DNA of 64,000 bases from Hyphomicrobiales bacterium (GTDB taxonomy: Bacteria > Pseudomonadota > Alphaproteobacteria > Rhizobiales > Rhizobiaceae). Numbering within the stretch: position 1 is the first letter of the stretch; each line of letters starts with the position of its first letter. Below are positions 18,462 to 27,582 of this stretch, piece by piece. Where the stretch lies: NCBI GenBank assembly GCA_900470285.1, contig UCAG01000014.1, positions 62,001 through 126,000 of the forward strand, given 5' to 3'. The notes under the pieces were generated by a model. It was not told where the DNA came from and ran no database searches. It saw nothing but the letters and a program-made list of their open reading frames with translations. Made by a program: the position numbers and the translations under genes.

Positions 18462-19481
18462 TTATCCGGCTAATGCTACAGGTTGCGGTGTACCGTCATA
18501 TAAGTGGCTTACTTGCCCCTTGTCATAGAGATGACAGGCAACACTATGCTCTTTGCCGGTGTGCAAGGTTTCCGGCACATCGGTGCGGCAGCGCTCTGAG
18601 GCAAAACGGCAACGCGGATGAAAGGCACAGCCGCTCGGTCTGGCTGCCGGATTTGGCGGCTCGCCCTGCAGGATAATACGATTACTCAAGAGCGTGCCGG
18701 GCACCGGAATACTGGAAACCAGTGCCTGCGTATAAGGATGCTGGGGTGCCTGGAAAATCACATCAGACGGTGCTTCTTCAACAATCCGTCCCAGATACAT
18801 CACGGCCACACGGTCGCTGATATTGCGCACCACTTTCAGATCATGGCTGATAAAAACCATGGCAATGCCGTTTTTCTCCTGCAGGTCGCGCAGCAGATTG
18901 ACCACCTGCGCCTGAATGGAAACATCCAATGCAGAGACCGCCTCGTCGCAAACCAGCAGTTCGGGATTGCAGGCAATGGCACGGGCAATCACCACACGCT
19001 GGCGCTGCCCGCCGGAAAGCTCATGCGGGAACCGTGCCGCATGATGCGGCATCAGGCCGACCGATTGCATCAGTTCCTTCACCCGTGCGGTACGGCTTTC
19101 CTTGTCGCCGATGCCATGGATCAGCAGCGGTTCTTCAATCTGTGTGGCGATGGTCAGACGGCGGTCGAGAGCAGCCAGAGGGTCTTGATAAACAAGCTGC
19201 ATGCGCTTGCGCAAAGCCCGCCATTCATTGGTGCGGGCAGGCGGCAGAACATCGCCGTCAAAACGCACATCACCGGTACTCGGACGCTCCAGCCCGAGTA
19301 ACAGGCGACCGGTGGTAGATTTGCCGGAACCACTTTCGCCGACAATACCCAGCGTTTTGCCTTTTTGTATGGACAGGCTCACCGCATCAACGGCTTTCAC
19401 CTCTGTTGGTTTGGCAAACAACCCACGTTTTGAGGTGTAGATTTTGCTTAGATTTTTAGCTTCGAGCAGTGGCTTGTTCAT
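18462..19481 (-). CDS. PepT-family ABC importer ATPase (DppF-like), import operon 2
   Basis: 339-residue ATPase. Walker [13 protein letters not shown], signature LSGGQRQR, Walker B LLVCDEAVSALD (DEA where most relatives have DEP) and switch FISHDLKVV are present. The C-terminal extension has GCAFHPRCRFASERC. Its ATG overlaps the upstream ATPase stop by 4 bases. Confidence 0.94.
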   Translation of the reverse strand: MNKPLLEAKNLSKIYTSKRGLFAKPTEVKAVDAVSLSIQKGKTLGIVGESGSGKSTTGRLLLGLERPSTGDVRFDGDVLPPARTNEWRALRKRMQLVYQDPLAALDRRLTIATQIEEPLLIHGIGDKESRTARVKELMQSVGLMPHHAARFPHELSGGQRQRVVIARAIACNPELLVCDEAVSALDVSIQAQVVNLLRDLQEKNGIAMVFISHDLKVVRNISDRVAVMYLGRIVEEAPSDVIFQAPQHPYTQALVSSIPVPGTLLSNRIILQGEPPNPAARPSGCAFHPRCRFASERCRTDVPETLHTGKEHSVACHLYDKGQVSHLYDGTPQPVALAG

Positions 19482-20512
19482 GACAGCACCTGCTGCTGTG
19501 TTGCCGGAGCCGGAGTTGTAAATACGGCAGGCACAACCGGTGCCGCAGGAATAACAATGTCGCGTATTTCGACAGGGCGGAAACAGGCGACATAACGATC
19601 ATCCTGATTGCCGGTCAAAGGCGGCAGATCGCTTTTGCAACGGTTTTCCGCACGGTTACAGCGCGGAGAAAAGGCACAACCTTTCGGAAGTTTTCCCGGT
19701 TCCGGCACCGTGCCCTCAATAGGAATCAGGCGCTCGCGGCCACCGTCAATGCGCGGGATCGCATCAAACAGCCCGCGTGTATAGGGATGACGCGGTTGGG
19801 CGAACAGAGCTTCTGTCGAGCTTTTCTCGATCATACGACCGGCATACATCACGCAGACGCGTTCGCAGATTTGCGACACGGCACCCAGATCATGGCTGAT
19901 AAATACAATCGCCATGCCGGTTTCCTGACGGATACGGGCAAGCAGGTCGAGCACTTGTGCCTGAATAGTGGCGTCCAGCGCCGTTGTCGGCTCATCGGCA
20001 ATCAGCAAATCCGGCTCACCGGCGAGCGCCATGGCAATCATCAGGCGCTGGTTCTGCCCGCCGGAAAACTCATGGGGGAAATTATCAAGGCGGCGGGCAG
20101 CATCCGGAATGCCGACCAGTTCCAGCAGGCGCAGCGCTTCTTTGCGCGCAGCCGTACCGGAAATACCGCGATGCAGTTTCACTGCTTCTTCGATCTGCTT
20201 ACCGACACGGATCACCGGATTGAGCGAAGAGGACGGGTCCTGAAAAATCATAGCAATGCGTGATCCGCGCACAGATTCCAGCTTGCGCCGTGGTGCACCG
20301 ACCAGATTGGCACCGTCGATCATCACCGAACCGGAGACCGTGGCTTTCTTTGGCAATAGTCCGAGTGCTGCCAGCCATGTCACAGATTTACCGCAACCGG
20401 ATTCCCCGACCAGCCCGACGGCTTCACCTTTTTCGATTTTCAGATTGATACCGTGCAAAACCTGCACGCCGTCAAAAGCCACTTTCAGATCGGCGATCTC
20501 GACCAAAGCCAT
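19478..20512 (-). CDS. PepT-family ABC importer ATPase (DppD-like), import operon 2
   Basis: 344-residue ATPase. Walker [12 protein letters not shown], signature FSGGQNQRLMI (SGGQN instead of the common SGGMR/SGGQR), Walker [13 protein letters not shown], switch ISHDLGAV, and the extension GCAFSPRCNRAENRC. The ATG at 20510-20512 follows an AGGAG site; a longer frame starting at 20644 would run back across the upstream terminator hairpin and is rejected. The C-terminal 30 residues are rich in Pro, Ala and Val. Confidence 0.93.
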   Translation of the reverse strand: MALVEIADLKVAFDGVQVLHGINLKIEKGEAVGLVGESGCGKSVTWLAALGLLPKKATVSGSVMIDGANLVGAPRRKLESVRGSRIAMIFQDPSSSLNPVIRVGKQIEEAVKLHRGISGTAARKEALRLLELVGIPDAARRLDNFPHEFSGGQNQRLMIAMALAGEPDLLIADEPTTALDATIQAQVLDLLARIRQETGMAIVFISHDLGAVSQICERVCVMYAGRMIEKSSTEALFAQPRHPYTRGLFDAIPRIDGGRERLIPIEGTVPEPGKLPKGCAFSPRCNRAENRCKSDLPPLTGNQDDRYVACFRPVEIRDIVIPAAPVVPAVFTTPAPATQQQVLS

Positions 20513-20565
20513 CGACGCACTCCTGTCATAAAGAACGGCATCAAATGCCGAAGCAGAGAATGAAA

Positions 20566-20601
20566 CAAAAAAGCCATGCGGATGGTGGCACCCGCATGGC
20601 T
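20566..20601 (-). terminator. Intrinsic terminator or attenuator after the solute-binding protein gene, import operon 2
   Basis: On the minus strand AGCCATGCGG pairs perfectly with CCGCATGGCT around a 10-base loop and is followed by TTTTTTG. It lies between the binding-protein gene and the ATPase genes, so partial read-through would give excess binding protein. Confidence 0.8.
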
Positions 20602-20609
20602 CACAGGAC

Positions 20610-22244
20610 TTAGCCCCAGTTGTTGCTACGGAATTCCATGGCAAAGGCCGGTGCGGCTTTCCATTTCACGGATTTACGTTTGGCAGTGAAAGTCGCGTTC
20701 TGATGCAGCAGCGTATAGGCCGGATCTTCACGCTCACAGATTTCCAGCATCCGCTTGAAGGCTTCACGGCGCTTGCCCTGATCCATGCTGGTTTCAAGGA
20801 AACCAGACAATTCGTTCATTTCCTTATTGGTCCATTCGCCGACCTGCTGCTGCTGGCCGTTCGGGCCATGCTGGCTGACAATGGAGGAAACTGGATCATT
20901 GAACGGCGCAGAGTTCGACCAGTCACGCACCGCGCGGGTCGGGGTCTGTTCCAGAATTTGCTGCCAGTTTTCTTTCATTTCGATCTCAACATTGAGACCG
21001 GTCTGCTGCCACATCTCCACCAGAATCTGACCGGTTGCGGTCTGGTTGGTGTAGTAATTGTTGAGCAGACGATAAGGAATCGGATCGCCTTTATAACCGG
21101 CTTCTTTGAGCAGCTGGCGGGCGAGGTCCGGATTATATTCCGGAACAGTCCAGTCCTTGATGAACATGTCATCATAATAAGACCATTGCAGACCAGCCGG
21201 AATTTCTGTGCGGCCTGCCCAGAGGCTGTCCACGATGGCCTGACGGTCAATCGCATGGGTGAAAGCACGACGGATCAGCGGATTGGCAAGCTGCGGATGG
21301 TTTTTGTCAAACACGGTCAGACGATGGTTGAGCACCGCGCCGCCGAGCACTTCGAATTCCGGATTTTTCTCGATGGTTTCGATCTGATCCGGCGGGATAT
21401 CGCAGGCGAAATCATATTCACCGGAGAGCAGACCATTGACGCGGGAGGCCACTTCCGGCACCTCAACAAAGCGAATGCTTTTCAGCGGCGGACGACCGCC
21501 CCAATAGTCATCATGGGCTTCAAGCTGCAGATAATTATCCGGCTTGAATTCAACAATTTTATAAGGGCCGGTGGTTACAGGCTTACGTGCCCAATCGAGA
21601 TAGCTGCTGGCTTCTTCAAAAGAACGGCGGTTCATAATCTGGCTGCCGTAACGGGAAATACGGCCTTCCAGTGTGATATCCGGTGTACCGTTTTTGAAGC
21701 GGACGGTATATTTATCAACGATCTCAACACCGAGCAGCGACGGGAAATTGCGGCGCGCTGTGGCCGGCACTTCCGGCGGCAGTTCTTTGCTTTCGCGATT
21801 GGTCGGGTTCATTTCCAGAACGCGCAGGGTCTCGCCGGTATTCGGTTTGGTATCACCGAACATACGATTTGTGCTGAAAGTGAAGGCCACATCTTCGGCG
21901 GTCATTTCATCGCCGTTGTGGAATTTCACGCCCTGACGCAGTTTCAGTTCAACAGTCTGATCGTCAATACGTTTCCACTCGGTCGCCAGTGCAGGGGCGC
22001 GTACGAGATTATTCATATAATCAAGACCGATGAGCGCTTCCCACAATTGCGAGAAGAAGACGCGTTCGCCCACATTGGACTGTTCGCGCAATACATCAAG
22101 CGTATTGGAGTTGGATACTTTCTGCACCGCAATGGTGATGGAAGGACGGTCATTGCTCTGCGCAATGGCAAAGCGTGGCAGGGTCAGAGAGGCTGCGCCG
22201 AAGCCGATCAGGCCGAGTGCATTACGCCGGTTAATCGAAACCAT
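20610..22244 (-). CDS. ABC importer periplasmic solute-binding protein (SBP family 5), import operon 2
   Basis: 544-residue family 5 binding protein. The N-terminus MVSINRRNALGLIGFGAAS with PRFAIAQ cleavage region has a twin arginine, so Tat export is possible. The body shows LATEWKRIDDQTVELKLRQG, FHNGDEMTAEDVAF, TTGPYKIVEF and a DDYWGG segment. The ATG at 22242-22244 has GGGAG upstream. A much longer in-frame start (22421) would place the signal peptide 59 residues inside the protein and is rejected. First gene of the operon. Confidence 0.93.
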   Translation of the reverse strand: MVSINRRNALGLIGFGAASLTLPRFAIAQSNDRPSITIAVQKVSNSNTLDVLREQSNVGERVFFSQLWEALIGLDYMNNLVRAPALATEWKRIDDQTVELKLRQGVKFHNGDEMTAEDVAFTFSTNRMFGDTKPNTGETLRVLEMNPTNRESKELPPEVPATARRNFPSLLGVEIVDKYTVRFKNGTPDITLEGRISRYGSQIMNRRSFEEASSYLDWARKPVTTGPYKIVEFKPDNYLQLEAHDDYWGGRPPLKSIRFVEVPEVASRVNGLLSGEYDFACDIPPDQIETIEKNPEFEVLGGAVLNHRLTVFDKNHPQLANPLIRRAFTHAIDRQAIVDSLWAGRTEIPAGLQWSYYDDMFIKDWTVPEYNPDLARQLLKEAGYKGDPIPYRLLNNYYTNQTATGQILVEMWQQTGLNVEIEMKENWQQILEQTPTRAVRDWSNSAPFNDPVSSIVSQHGPNGQQQQVGEWTNKEMNELSGFLETSMDQGKRREAFKRMLEICEREDPAYTLLHQNATFTAKRKSVKWKAAPAFAMEFRSNNWG

Positions 22245-22307
22245 CAAAGGTCTCCCGTTGTTGACAGAAATGTCATGCCGTCCGGCCGTTAAAAGCAGGG
22301 GTAAAGA

Positions 22308-22321
22308 CCATGCCGGCATGG
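22308..22321. promoter_or_regulatory. 14-bp perfect palindrome upstream of import operon 2
   Basis: CCATGCCGGCATGG, 63 bases before the binding-protein start, in the 382-base divergent region shared with the isomerase-like gene. Candidate operator. Confidence 0.4.
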
Positions 22322-22473
22322 GCTGGCAGCGAAATAGGCTCTCTGTATGACAAGGGTATAAATCTGATTTTATCTTTTCATGACGTTCTGTTGACGGTGG
22401 TTCTCTGTGTTGCAACGGCATGAATTATTTATGAAATTTTGATTTTTGAGCAATTTTGCACAAGGCTGTAAAA

Positions 22474-22495
22474 TGCCTGACATATAATGCAGGCA
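22474..22495. promoter_or_regulatory. Inverted repeat in the divergent region before the isomerase-like gene
   Basis: TGCCTG and CAGGCA flank a 10-base A/T-rich centre that contains TATAAT (22483-22488). An operator overlapping a -10 element would fit repression of the plus-strand gene. No good -35 at standard spacing was found. Confidence 0.35.
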
Positions 22496-22626
22496 AGAGC
22501 GCGCCCATGCGGTTGGCGGCAGAGTTGCCGCGCCGCTCTGTCGATGCATATTATGGAATTGTGCATCGCGTTTTGGCGCCATCCTTCAACGAGTGTGGCT
22601 ATCTGATTATTATCGAGGACGAGACA

Positions 22627-23445
22627 ATGTCTGAACTGCCGATTATTGGTGCTGCCCTGCTGGTTGAGGAAATGCCTGTTCATCGCGACTGGTATCTGGA
22701 AAAGCCGCGTGATCTGGAAATCCAGAGCTTTATCAATGCTGATGTTTTGATTGGCGACTGGAAGCCGATGGCTGAAGAAATCAAGAAACAGCTGGATGGG
22801 CATCAGGGGCGTCTGGGCATTCACGGCCCGTTCTGGGGCTTCACCATTGATACACCGGATCCTGATGTGCGTACCGTTGTACAGAAACGTCTCGATCAGG
22901 CGCTGGATGTTTGTGAATTCCTCGGCGCCGATCAGGTCGTGATCCACAGCCCGTTCACCACATGGTCGCATAACCATCTGGATGACGGTTTTAAAGGCCG
23001 TGAAGAAATCACAGAAAACACCCATCTCACTCTGGCACCGGCTATTCGCCGTGCAGAAAATATGGGCGTGACTTTTGTGATTGAAAATATTGAAGATATC
23101 AATCCGTTTGAGCGCCTGAAACTGGCTGACAGTTTCAATTCCTCTGCCGTGGCGGTTTCTATCGATACCGGCCATGCGCATTATGCCCATGGTAATACCG
23201 GTGCGGCACCGGTTGACCATTTTGTTCACGCCGCAGCCAACCGTTTGCAGCATGTGCATTTGCAGGATGCGGATGGCTATGCAGACCGCCATTGGGCAAC
23301 CGGTGACGGTACAGTCAACTGGAAAGCCGTCTTTGCAGCACTCAAGCAATATGACAGCAATCCGCGCCTGATTTTGGAAATGCGCGATCATAATGATATT
23401 AAAAAATCGATGAAATATCTGGAAGCAACTGGATTGGGACAGTAA
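22627..23445 (+). CDS. Sugar phosphate isomerase/epimerase-like TIM-barrel protein
   Basis: 272-residue AP-endonuclease-2/xylose-isomerase-like barrel. Visible features: GIHGPFWGF, the metal-site region FVIENIEDINPFERL (Glu), SIDTGHAHYAHG (Asp, His), HLQDADGYADRHWATGDGTVNW (two pieces, His/Asp) and a final LEMRD. Family members are metal-dependent isomerases or hydrolases of sugars and polyols; substrate not predictable. The ATG at 22627 is favoured by a GAGGACGAG site; a longer frame from 22456 has no ribosome site. It diverges from import operon 2, so it may act on the same sugar-type product. Confidence 0.82.
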   Translation: MSELPIIGAALLVEEMPVHRDWYLEKPRDLEIQSFINADVLIGDWKPMAEEIKKQLDGHQGRLGIHGPFWGFTIDTPDPDVRTVVQKRLDQALDVCEFLGADQVVIHSPFTTWSHNHLDDGFKGREEITENTHLTLAPAIRRAENMGVTFVIENIEDINPFERLKLADSFNSSAVAVSIDTGHAHYAHGNTGAAPVDHFVHAAANRLQHVHLQDADGYADRHWATGDGTVNWKAVFAALKQYDSNPRLILEMRDHNDIKKSMKYLEATGLGQ

Positions 23446-23477
23446 GTTTCATCGACTTAATAGGAATTGTTGTTGAG

Positions 23478-23502
23478 TCCCGCCGGTGTTACACCGGCGG
23501 GA
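23478..23502 (+). terminator. Hairpin terminator after the isomerase-like gene
   Basis: TCCCGCCGGTG and CACCGGCGGGA form a perfect 11-bp GC-rich stem with a TTA loop. The T run (TTTTT near 23510) starts about 8 bases after the stem, so termination may be incomplete. Confidence 0.6.
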
Positions 23503-23525
23503 TATTGCATTTTTAGGAGCCGCTT

Positions 23526-24443
23526 ATGTCTGTTTTACGCCCGCTGTTATCCGCTTGTGTCATGCTGCCTTTATGGTCAGGTACAGCCCTTGCGGAACAA
23601 AGTTCAGCAGAGCCGGTAAAACAGGCGGAAGTTAAAGCGGAAGGTCCTTGTGCAGTGATTTTTTCCGAGCCGTCTTCGCTTTTGAATGATGCAGAAATTA
23701 CCTATCGTGCAGATGGCTGTACACTGACTAATGTTACATTCAATTCCGGTATGTATCAGAGCTGGACAGCGCAAAAAGTGGAAATCAGCAGTGCTGCGCT
23801 GGATGAAAAGGCTCAAACCTTACCGGAATGGGGCGAGGTGCATATTCAGTCTGTCGGCTTCTGGCCGAGCAATCTTCCTGCGATGCGTTATCTGAGTAAG
23901 ATCAAGGACGATGGTTTTAGTCTCAAAGTGGCCTATCGCTGGGATAAAGACAGCAAAATCCTGAATGTGAATGAGGTTCGTTTATACGGCAAATATATTG
24001 GTGAGGTTCTGCTATCGGGCAGTGCCGAATTGCCTGAATTGCCAAAATTTGATGCTCTGGATGCGCCAACCCCGCCGGTTGAAAACATCAAACTCCGTGA
24101 GATTTCAGCAAAGCTCGACGATCAGGGTTTCTTCGTAAATTACGTGACGATGACCCTTGTTGGGCTGATCGGGTATGATCATGATCCGGAGCCTGAGATT
24201 GAAAAATACCGCTCTATGGCGCTGGCTTTCGTGGCTGGTTTATCACCGGATATGATCGCGAAGGATGATAAACAGGCGATCAGCCGGTTCATTACAGATT
24301 TGCCGAGACCGAAAACCCCCGCAGAAATTCATCTGAATTTTGATCCGGCCTTTGCTTTGGCGCCTGCCGAGCAGGAGCCGTTGAAGCTGCTGGGTGATAT
24401 TCAGAAGGTTTTGAAAATTAAGGCGGCTTATGCAGGGCAATAA
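23526..24443 (+). CDS. Secreted or periplasmic protein of unknown function
   Basis: 305 residues. I do not recognise a family. A Sec signal peptide is likely: MSVLRPLLSACVMLPLWSG then ALAEQ, cleavage near residue 23. The mature part has two Cys (in GPCAVIF and DGCTLTN) that could form a disulfide, alternating hydrophobic/polar strands suggesting a beta-rich fold, and no membrane helix except possibly VTMTLVGLIGY. AGGAG precedes the ATG. Alone between two hairpin terminators, so probably monocistronic. Confidence 0.8.
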   Translation: MSVLRPLLSACVMLPLWSGTALAEQSSAEPVKQAEVKAEGPCAVIFSEPSSLLNDAEITYRADGCTLTNVTFNSGMYQSWTAQKVEISSAALDEKAQTLPEWGEVHIQSVGFWPSNLPAMRYLSKIKDDGFSLKVAYRWDKDSKILNVNEVRLYGKYIGEVLLSGSAELPELPKFDALDAPTPPVENIKLREISAKLDDQGFFVNYVTMTLVGLIGYDHDPEPEIEKYRSMALAFVAGLSPDMIAKDDKQAISRFITDLPRPKTPAEIHLNFDPAFALAPAEQEPLKLLGDIQKVLKIKAAYAGQ

Positions 24444-24450
24444 GCTTTTT
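24426..24450 (+). terminator. Weak intrinsic terminator overlapping the stop codon
   Basis: GCTTAT and ATAAGC form a 6-bp stem with an 8-base loop, followed directly by TTTTT. The stem spans the TAA stop of the secreted protein gene. Confidence 0.4.
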
Positions 24451-24609
24451 AGCATCATTTTCTGAACCGGACCGGCATTAAGATGACCAGGTTCGTTTAC
24501 ACATTTGATTACGCGAATTTGTGTTTTGTGAAGCTGTTTTGATGGTTTCAGGAAATGTTTTTCGTTATAGCGGCCAAACTATTTCGCATCAGACAGTAGG
24601 AAAATATCT

Positions 24610-25425
24610 ATGCAGGCTCTTGAACAGGCGTTTCCGCGTCGTGCAATTCAGGTTAAAAATTCCGGCCTCTCGGGCGGTATCGTGCTTTCTTTCGCCATGG
24701 TGGTTTGTATGGCGCTTGGCGCTTTTTTGCTCTGGTATCAGGGGCCGGGCATTCTGCGTGATTATAAAATCAGTCAGAACCCGATCGTGGATGAGAATGC
24801 CAGTTTGCGCAAAGGTGAGTGCAAAACCCGCCAGCTGATTATGACCGATTGTAAAGCCGATATTGTTTTCAAGGACAGCGCCGGTAAATCTGTTCAGGAG
24901 AGCGTCAGCTTCATGTTTTTTGATATGAAAAGTGGCGGTTATGATGTGGAAATTGTTCGCTCCGGTGATGATCCGTCTCTGGTGACACTGGATCTGGGGG
25001 TTGAAAAGCTTTGGGATCGTATTTTTACGCTTGCCGTTTTCACTGTGCTTCTGATCGGTGGTGCGATTGCCGTGTTCGTGGCTATGATCAGAACGCGCGG
25101 ACTGAATAAGAAAATGCGCAAGCCGCTGCCGCTGAAACCTGTTGCTGTCTCCGTGACCGGTATTCAAAAGAATTACGGTATTCGCAACGTGTTTTACAGC
25201 TACATAAATGAAGCGGGTAAGAAGAAAAAGCGTGCAAGCCGCTTCTCGAAAAAAGAAGAGCCGTTCTATCTGAGCGTTGCAGCTGGTGCCAATGCAAATG
25301 AAACACCTGCACTCGCAGTGTTGCCTCAAGGGTGCGATGTACCGGTTCTGCTGGATGAAAATCTTGATCGTCTTGATTTGACTGCAGATGAAAAACAGGC
25401 GATCCAGAACGCACTAACAGTCTGA
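24610..25425 (+). CDS. Two-span membrane protein of unknown function
   Basis: 271 residues, family not recognised. One membrane helix at about residues 24-43 (IVLSFAMVVCMALGAFLLWY), a periplasmic domain of about 90 residues with GECKTRQLIMTDCKADI (two Cys nine residues apart), a second helix near 140-160 (LAVFTVLLIGGAIAVFVAMI), then a basic cytoplasmic tail (KKKKRASRFSKKEE). The layout resembles DUF3592-type proteins, a guess only. A terminator follows the gene. Confidence 0.78.
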   Translation: MQALEQAFPRRAIQVKNSGLSGGIVLSFAMVVCMALGAFLLWYQGPGILRDYKISQNPIVDENASLRKGECKTRQLIMTDCKADIVFKDSAGKSVQESVSFMFFDMKSGGYDVEIVRSGDDPSLVTLDLGVEKLWDRIFTLAVFTVLLIGGAIAVFVAMIRTRGLNKKMRKPLPLKPVAVSVTGIQKNYGIRNVFYSYINEAGKKKKRASRFSKKEEPFYLSVAAGANANETPALAVLPQGCDVPVLLDENLDRLDLTADEKQAIQNALTV

Positions 25426-25452
25426 ATATGATGCCACAATGCCGGCTGTGAA

Positions 25453-25484
25453 GAGATCTTGTTCTTTTGGACAAGGTCTCGTTT
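25453..25484 (+). terminator. Intrinsic terminator after the two-span membrane protein
   Basis: GAGATCTTGT (25453-25462) pairs with ACAAGGTCTC (25471-25480) over 10 bp including one G-T pair, loop TCTTTTGG, followed by GTTTAC. Downstream to 25696 I see only an A/T-rich promoter region of the regulator gene. Confidence 0.55.
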
Positions 25485-25696
25485 ACTGGTGAAAATCAGG
25501 TAATTTGCAGGGCAATAATGTTTCCCGGCAATATGCAGGCACTTTATTAAGAGTGCATCTTTTGATGCTTGGCGTGACGCACACAAAATCTTGACATTCA
25601 GCTTATACTGGCAATTGTTTTCCTGTGCAGGCGATGGTTGATATTGAAAATATCAAACGGTATTGCCTTGTATGAACCCGGTTCAAAAGGTGCGGA

Positions 25697-26395
25697 ATGC
25701 TTGACAAAGGCCTGATACTGATTGTTGAAGATGAACCGGCAATTGCCGGTATTCTTGAAGCTTACCTCATCCGTGACGGGTTCCGCACAGTCTGTGCTTC
25801 TGACGGCGAAATAGCATTGCGCCATCATGCGATGCTGTCGCCGGATCTTATCCTGCTGGATGTCAAAATGCCCAAATATGACGGTTTCGAAGTCCTGGCA
25901 CGCATAAGGCGGGAAAGTAATATTCCGGTGATTATGATCAGCGCACTGGCAGAAGATTTGGACCGTCTCTCAGGTTTGCGTCTCGGTGCGGATGATTATG
26001 TGATTAAACCGTTCAACCCGCAGGAGGTTGTGGCGCGGGTGAATGCCGTGTTGCGCCGTACCCGCAATAATGCGGCCAATGCCGCGATCCGGTTTGAGAA
26101 TATTCTGGTTGATTTTGATGCCCATGCAGCTTTCACAGACACGGATGAGGAGCGGCAGTTACTGCCGCTAACATTGAGTGAATTTCGTATTCTCGCTCAT
26201 ATGATCCGGCGTCCGACCCATGCATTTCCGCGCAATGATCTGCTGGATGCCTGCCTGCCGCAAAGTGATGCTCTGGTTCGTACCATTGATACGCATATTG
26301 CTAATCTGCGCCGTAAAATTGAAGCATCCGGCGGGCCGTCCGGCCTGTTTCCGGCGGTGCGCGGTATTGGCTACCGTCTGGCAGAACCACGATGA
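25697..26395 (+). CDS. OmpR-family response regulator, AdeR/BaeR-like
   Basis: 232 residues. Receiver domain with the acidic pair E11/D12, phospho-acceptor D55 (LILLDVKMP) and K104 (VIKPFNP), then a winged-helix DNA-binding domain ending VRGIGYRLAEP. The stretch DACLPQSDALVRTIDTHIAN resembles AdeR of Acinetobacter as I recall it, more than PhoB or OmpR. It overlaps the kinase gene by 4 bases, so the two form a pair. No efflux pump genes are adjacent. Confidence 0.92.
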   Translation: MLDKGLILIVEDEPAIAGILEAYLIRDGFRTVCASDGEIALRHHAMLSPDLILLDVKMPKYDGFEVLARIRRESNIPVIMISALAEDLDRLSGLRLGADDYVIKPFNPQEVVARVNAVLRRTRNNAANAAIRFENILVDFDAHAAFTDTDEERQLLPLTLSEFRILAHMIRRPTHAFPRNDLLDACLPQSDALVRTIDTHIANLRRKIEASGGPSGLFPAVRGIGYRLAEPR

Positions 26396-27582
26396 AAATA
26401 TCCCGCTTGTCTCTGAGCACAGTTTCGGCCTTGGTAACAGCCGCGATGTTGTTGCTGAGTTTGGGGATTATTTTCTTTGGCATCATGTGGGTACAAAGCC
26501 TGTATGAACAGAAATATCTGAGCCAGATCAGTGATAATGCCCGCCTCGCCTATGATATGCTGGACAGGGGAGAGCTTCCGAAAGAGGCAGATTTTCTGGC
26601 GCTGGTACAACAGCTGACCCCTTTATACGAAGACGGAGAGGCGGAGCTTTACCTTTTGGTGCTGAAATTCGGGCTCGGAGCTGCTTTGATTTGCAGCCTG
26701 ATCGGTTTCTGGCTTGCCCGTAAAGTTAGTAGTCCTCTGGAAAAGCTCACACGGGTGGTTAATAACCTGCGTGAGGGTGATTTTTCCGTCCGTGTTCCTG
26801 AGGCGTTTAAAGGAACGAGCGAAGTTGTGATGCTTGTTGAGCGTTTCAATGCGCTGGCAGAAGAGCTGGAAAATATGGAGCGCCGTCTGCGCTTCAACAC
26901 AATGGCTGTTGCCCACGAGTTGCGTACCCCTCTGACCATTGTTCAGGGTGTATTGCAGGGAATGGCTGATAAAATTTTCCCGCGCGATGATGACCGGATT
27001 GAAGATCTCCTGATGCAGGTTGAAGGTTTGACCCGTCTGGTCAATGACCTGCGTACATTGTCGCTTGCGGCAAGTCAGAAACTGGTCACCGAACGCTGTA
27101 ATACAGATATTGCACTGGCTGCCGAACAGGTCTTGCAGGCTTCGCGGTCATTGCTGGCCGAAGCGGGGATGGTGCTGGAAACAAATTTGAAGCGGGCTAT
27201 CATTCCGGCGGATAATCAGCGTCTGCGCCAGGCCATGCTGGCCGTTCTGGAAAATGCCTGCCGTTATGCTGCATCCGGCAAATATTTGCGCTGTGAAAGC
27301 GGATATCTGAATAGAGAAGAGGCTTTCCTGCGTATTATTGACCGCGGACCCGGCTTCGAGCAGGAATTTTCGGGTTATACGATTGATGTATTCTGGCGTG
27401 GTGAGCCATCCCGTGCAAGGGCAACCGGCGGCTCAGGTTTGGGCCTGTCAATTGTCCGTGCAATTGTGACTGCCCATGGCGGCAGGGTGGAACAGACCAG
27501 TCTGGCTGAGGGTGGTGCTTGTGTGACGATGATTTTTCCGCGCAAGCTGGCGGAGAATAAGTCGGACGGGGCAGCAGGTTAG
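26392..27582 (+). CDS. Sensor histidine kinase, AdeS/BaeS-like
   Basis: 396 residues. Two membrane helices (about 9-34 and 87-108) enclose a short periplasmic segment of about 50 residues. Then a HAMP linker (LARKVSSPLEKLTRVVNNLREGDF), H-box MAVAHELRTPLT with H175, N-box MLAVLENACRY, G1 DRGPGFE and G2 GGSGLGLSI. All catalytic motifs are intact. It should phosphorylate the regulator encoded just upstream. The small sensor region suggests sensing within or near the membrane. Confidence 0.93.
   Translation: MKISRLSLSTVSALVTAAMLLLSLGIIFFGIMWVQSLYEQKYLSQISDNARLAYDMLDRGELPKEADFLALVQQLTPLYEDGEAELYLLVLKFGLGAALICSLIGFWLARKVSSPLEKLTRVVNNLREGDFSVRVPEAFKGTSEVVMLVERFNALAEELENMERRLRFNTMAVAHELRTPLTIVQGVLQGMADKIFPRDDDRIEDLLMQVEGLTRLVNDLRTLSLAASQKLVTERCNTDIALAAEQVLQASRSLLAEAGMVLETNLKRAIIPADNQRLRQAMLAVLENACRYAASGKYLRCESGYLNREEAFLRIIDRGPGFEQEFSGYTIDVFWRGEPSRARATGGSGLGLSIVRAIVTAHGGRVEQTSLAEGGACVTMIFPRKLAENKSDGAAG

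Noticed and set aside
20703-22292. 529-residue open frame antisense to the binding-protein gene
   Set aside because: Lies entirely opposite a clear SBP family 5 gene; its translation is rich in His, Arg and Ile with no domain. It is a shadow of codon bias.
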